From: an uncultured Bacteroidales bacterium
Lineage (GTDB): Bacteria; Bacteroidota; Bacteroidia; Bacteroidales; F082
Length of the DNA stretch: 14,698 nucleotides
Direction of reading: 5' to 3'
Assembly (NCBI GenBank): GCA_937877465.1
Contig: CALFIT010000055.1
Span: 1-14,698 of the forward strand
The translations under genes and the position numbers were made by a program. Shown here in pieces: positions 13,341-14,698 of this stretch. Every line of letters starts with the position of its first letter. The stretch's first letter is position 1. The notes below the pieces were generated by a model. It ran no database searches and was not told the DNA's origin. It was given only the letters and a program-made list of their open reading frames with translations.

Positions 13341-14698
13341 ATGAAAAAGACATTCGCAATTGCAGTATTAATGGCTTTGGCCATGGGTGGATTCTCCCAG
13401 ATTAATTACCAGTTTGATTTCTCTTATGTTTGTGAAACAGGACAAATGTTGTACTACCGTATTTTAGACGAGGAAGAGCATACCGTAATGTTGACCTATC
13501 CGTATTCGACAAACCACTCTGATTTTAGTGGCGAATACTATCAAGGCTATCCCATTCCACAAGGAGAAATCGCTATTCCAGCAATAGTGACAAACGACAG
13601 TATCCAGTATTCCGTAATCGCCATTGATCAGAACACCTTTTTCGGTTGTACAAACATTGCATCAGTGTTTATTCCTAACAGTGTGACTCAAATCACTCCA
13701 GGAGCATTTGTACTTAATGAGGCTTTGGAATCTATTTCGGTTGATGAAGAAAACCCGACATTCTATTCTGAAAACAATGCCATCATCAAAAGGGAAGACA
13801 AAACTTTAGTTGTAGGGTGTATGACAACTACGATTCCGAATGATGTTGAAATCATTGGTCAAGGCGCTTTTGAGGGATCTGGCAATAGTGGAGATTTAAT
13901 TATTCCTAATTCCGTACGGATTATTGAAGATTTTGCTTTTGCGTGTAGTGGGTTTTCGGGTTCCATCACACTTTCGGAATCGCTGGAAACCATCGGTGAA
14001 TACGCATTTTATCGCTGCAACGTTTCAGGCTCTCTGACCATACCGAATTCTGTGACGAGTATTGGAGAAAGAGCATTTTGGGATTGCAGTCGCCTCACGG
14101 GCAACCTTACTCTTCCTTCTTCAATTTCCACAATAGAAAACATTACTTTTGGTGGATGTAGGTTTTCAGGAACATTAATAATCCCCAACTCCGTCAACCA
14201 TATTGGTGTTTTCGCATTTGAAGGCAACAACTTTTCTGAACTTGTTTTGGGAAACTCTGTTGCCACAATCGAGCATGGCGCCTTTTTAGGTTGTGCGAAT
14301 CTGACAGGTGCATTAAGACTTCCCACTTCGCTCACCGAGATTAATTCAATAGCATTTAAACAAACTAACTTTACCGAGATTTATTCACCAAATTCGTTGC
14401 CGCCTATGCTTGTTTCCAGCCCCTTCACTGGATACGACACAAACATCCCGATACATATACCTATGGGTTGTACAGAAGCTTATCAAAATGATGAAGGTTG
14501 GGATTATTTCTCCAACTTTATCGAAACCGAAATGAACCTCGAAGGCGAATGGTACTACGAAATCCTCAACGATGATGGCAGCATCACCTACCAGCACTTG
14601 GAATGCACGGGCGATACGGTCGTGCGAGGCAAGCGTCCCAAGGTCATCGTCCGCAGCAACACGCACTACGACCGCGACACGCTGCTTACCGAAGTGAC
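13341..14698 (+). CDS. Secreted BspA-like leucine-rich-repeat surface protein, partial
   Basis: The reading frame is open for 452 codons and runs off the right edge. MKKTFAIAVLMALAMGGFS is a signal peptide, so the protein is exported. From about residue 75 to 390 there are tandem LRR_5 (BspA/Treponema-type) repeats of about 22-25 residues, with the pattern IPNSVxxIGxxAFxxCxxLxGxLxLP. The last repeat ends with the usual cap, IPMGCTEAYQNDEGWDYFSNFIE. Beyond this, GEWYYEILNDDGSITYQHLECTGDTVVRG starts a different domain, of a type recalled at the C-terminal side of Bacteroidales secreted proteins. A type IX sorting domain may follow outside the window (inference). The LRR part is AT-richer than the final segment, where codons turn GC-rich at about 14520. 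A role in adhesion or surface interaction is typical of such proteins but is not shown here. Confidence 0.88.
   Translation, partial: MKKTFAIAVLMALAMGGFSQINYQFDFSYVCETGQMLYYRILDEEEHTVMLTYPYSTNHSDFSGEYYQGYPIPQGEIAIPAIVTNDSIQYSVIAIDQNTFFGCTNIASVFIPNSVTQITPGAFVLNEALESISVDEENPTFYSENNAIIKREDKTLVVGCMTTTIPNDVEIIGQGAFEGSGNSGDLIIPNSVRIIEDFAFACSGFSGSITLSESLETIGEYAFYRCNVSGSLTIPNSVTSIGERAFWDCSRLTGNLTLPSSISTIENITFGGCRFSGTLIIPNSVNHIGVFAFEGNNFSELVLGNSVATIEHGAFLGCANLTGALRLPTSLTEINSIAFKQTNFTEIYSPNSLPPMLVSSPFTGYDTNIPIHIPMGCTEAYQNDEGWDYFSNFIETEMNLEGEWYYEILNDDGSITYQHLECTGDTVVRGKRPKVIVRSNTHYDRDTLLTEV

Overview
The window reads as chromosomal DNA of a Bacteroidota member, most likely an uncultured gut or rumen Bacteroidales (inference). 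Reasons: the gene run ftsX, DUF3098, uppP, truB, queA, which is a Bacteroidales arrangement; several TAnnTTTG-type -7 promoter boxes; starts preceded by A-rich leaders rather than Shine-Dalgarno sequences; a GH97 glycosidase; an alpha2-type glycyl-tRNA synthetase; and a BspA-like leucine-rich-repeat surface protein. Housekeeping genes are GC-rich with C/G-ending codons. Several interspersed accessory genes are clearly AT-richer.

Layout. Positions 1-3895 are on the minus strand: a GH97 glycosidase running off the left edge, a DUF1016/YhcG-type PD-(D/E)XK nuclease, and a methylcrotonyl-CoA-carboxylase-type carboxyltransferase beta subunit. A short divergent promoter region follows. The plus-strand run is then ftsX (cell division), a small DUF3098 membrane protein, uppP (undecaprenyl-PP recycling) and truB (tRNA psi55 synthase).

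Between truB and queA lies an accessory island of about 2.4 kb. It holds a small cysteine-rich protein, a 29-codon stub of a Dam-type (D12) adenine methylase, an AT-rich pair (a HARE-HTH-like/PD-(D/E)XK nuclease plus a 111-aa unknown), and the C-terminal half of a DpnA-like beta-class methyltransferase. The stub and the half gene look like the outer ends of a DpnII-like two-methylase restriction locus whose middle was replaced by the AT-rich pair. queA follows with its own promoter, then an ORF6N/phospholipase-D-like protein, glyS, and a partial secreted LRR protein running off the right edge.

The window is also rich in short repeats: a heptamer tandem repeat (agttgag type) both in an intergenic spacer and in frame inside the GH97 gene, two long imperfect inverted-repeat elements in the ftsX-truB operon spacers, and a duplicated 26-bp palindromic unit inside the DUF1016 gene. 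The best leads for new biology are the restriction-locus scar with its apparently unpaired nuclease, and the repeats that invade coding sequence without breaking the frame.
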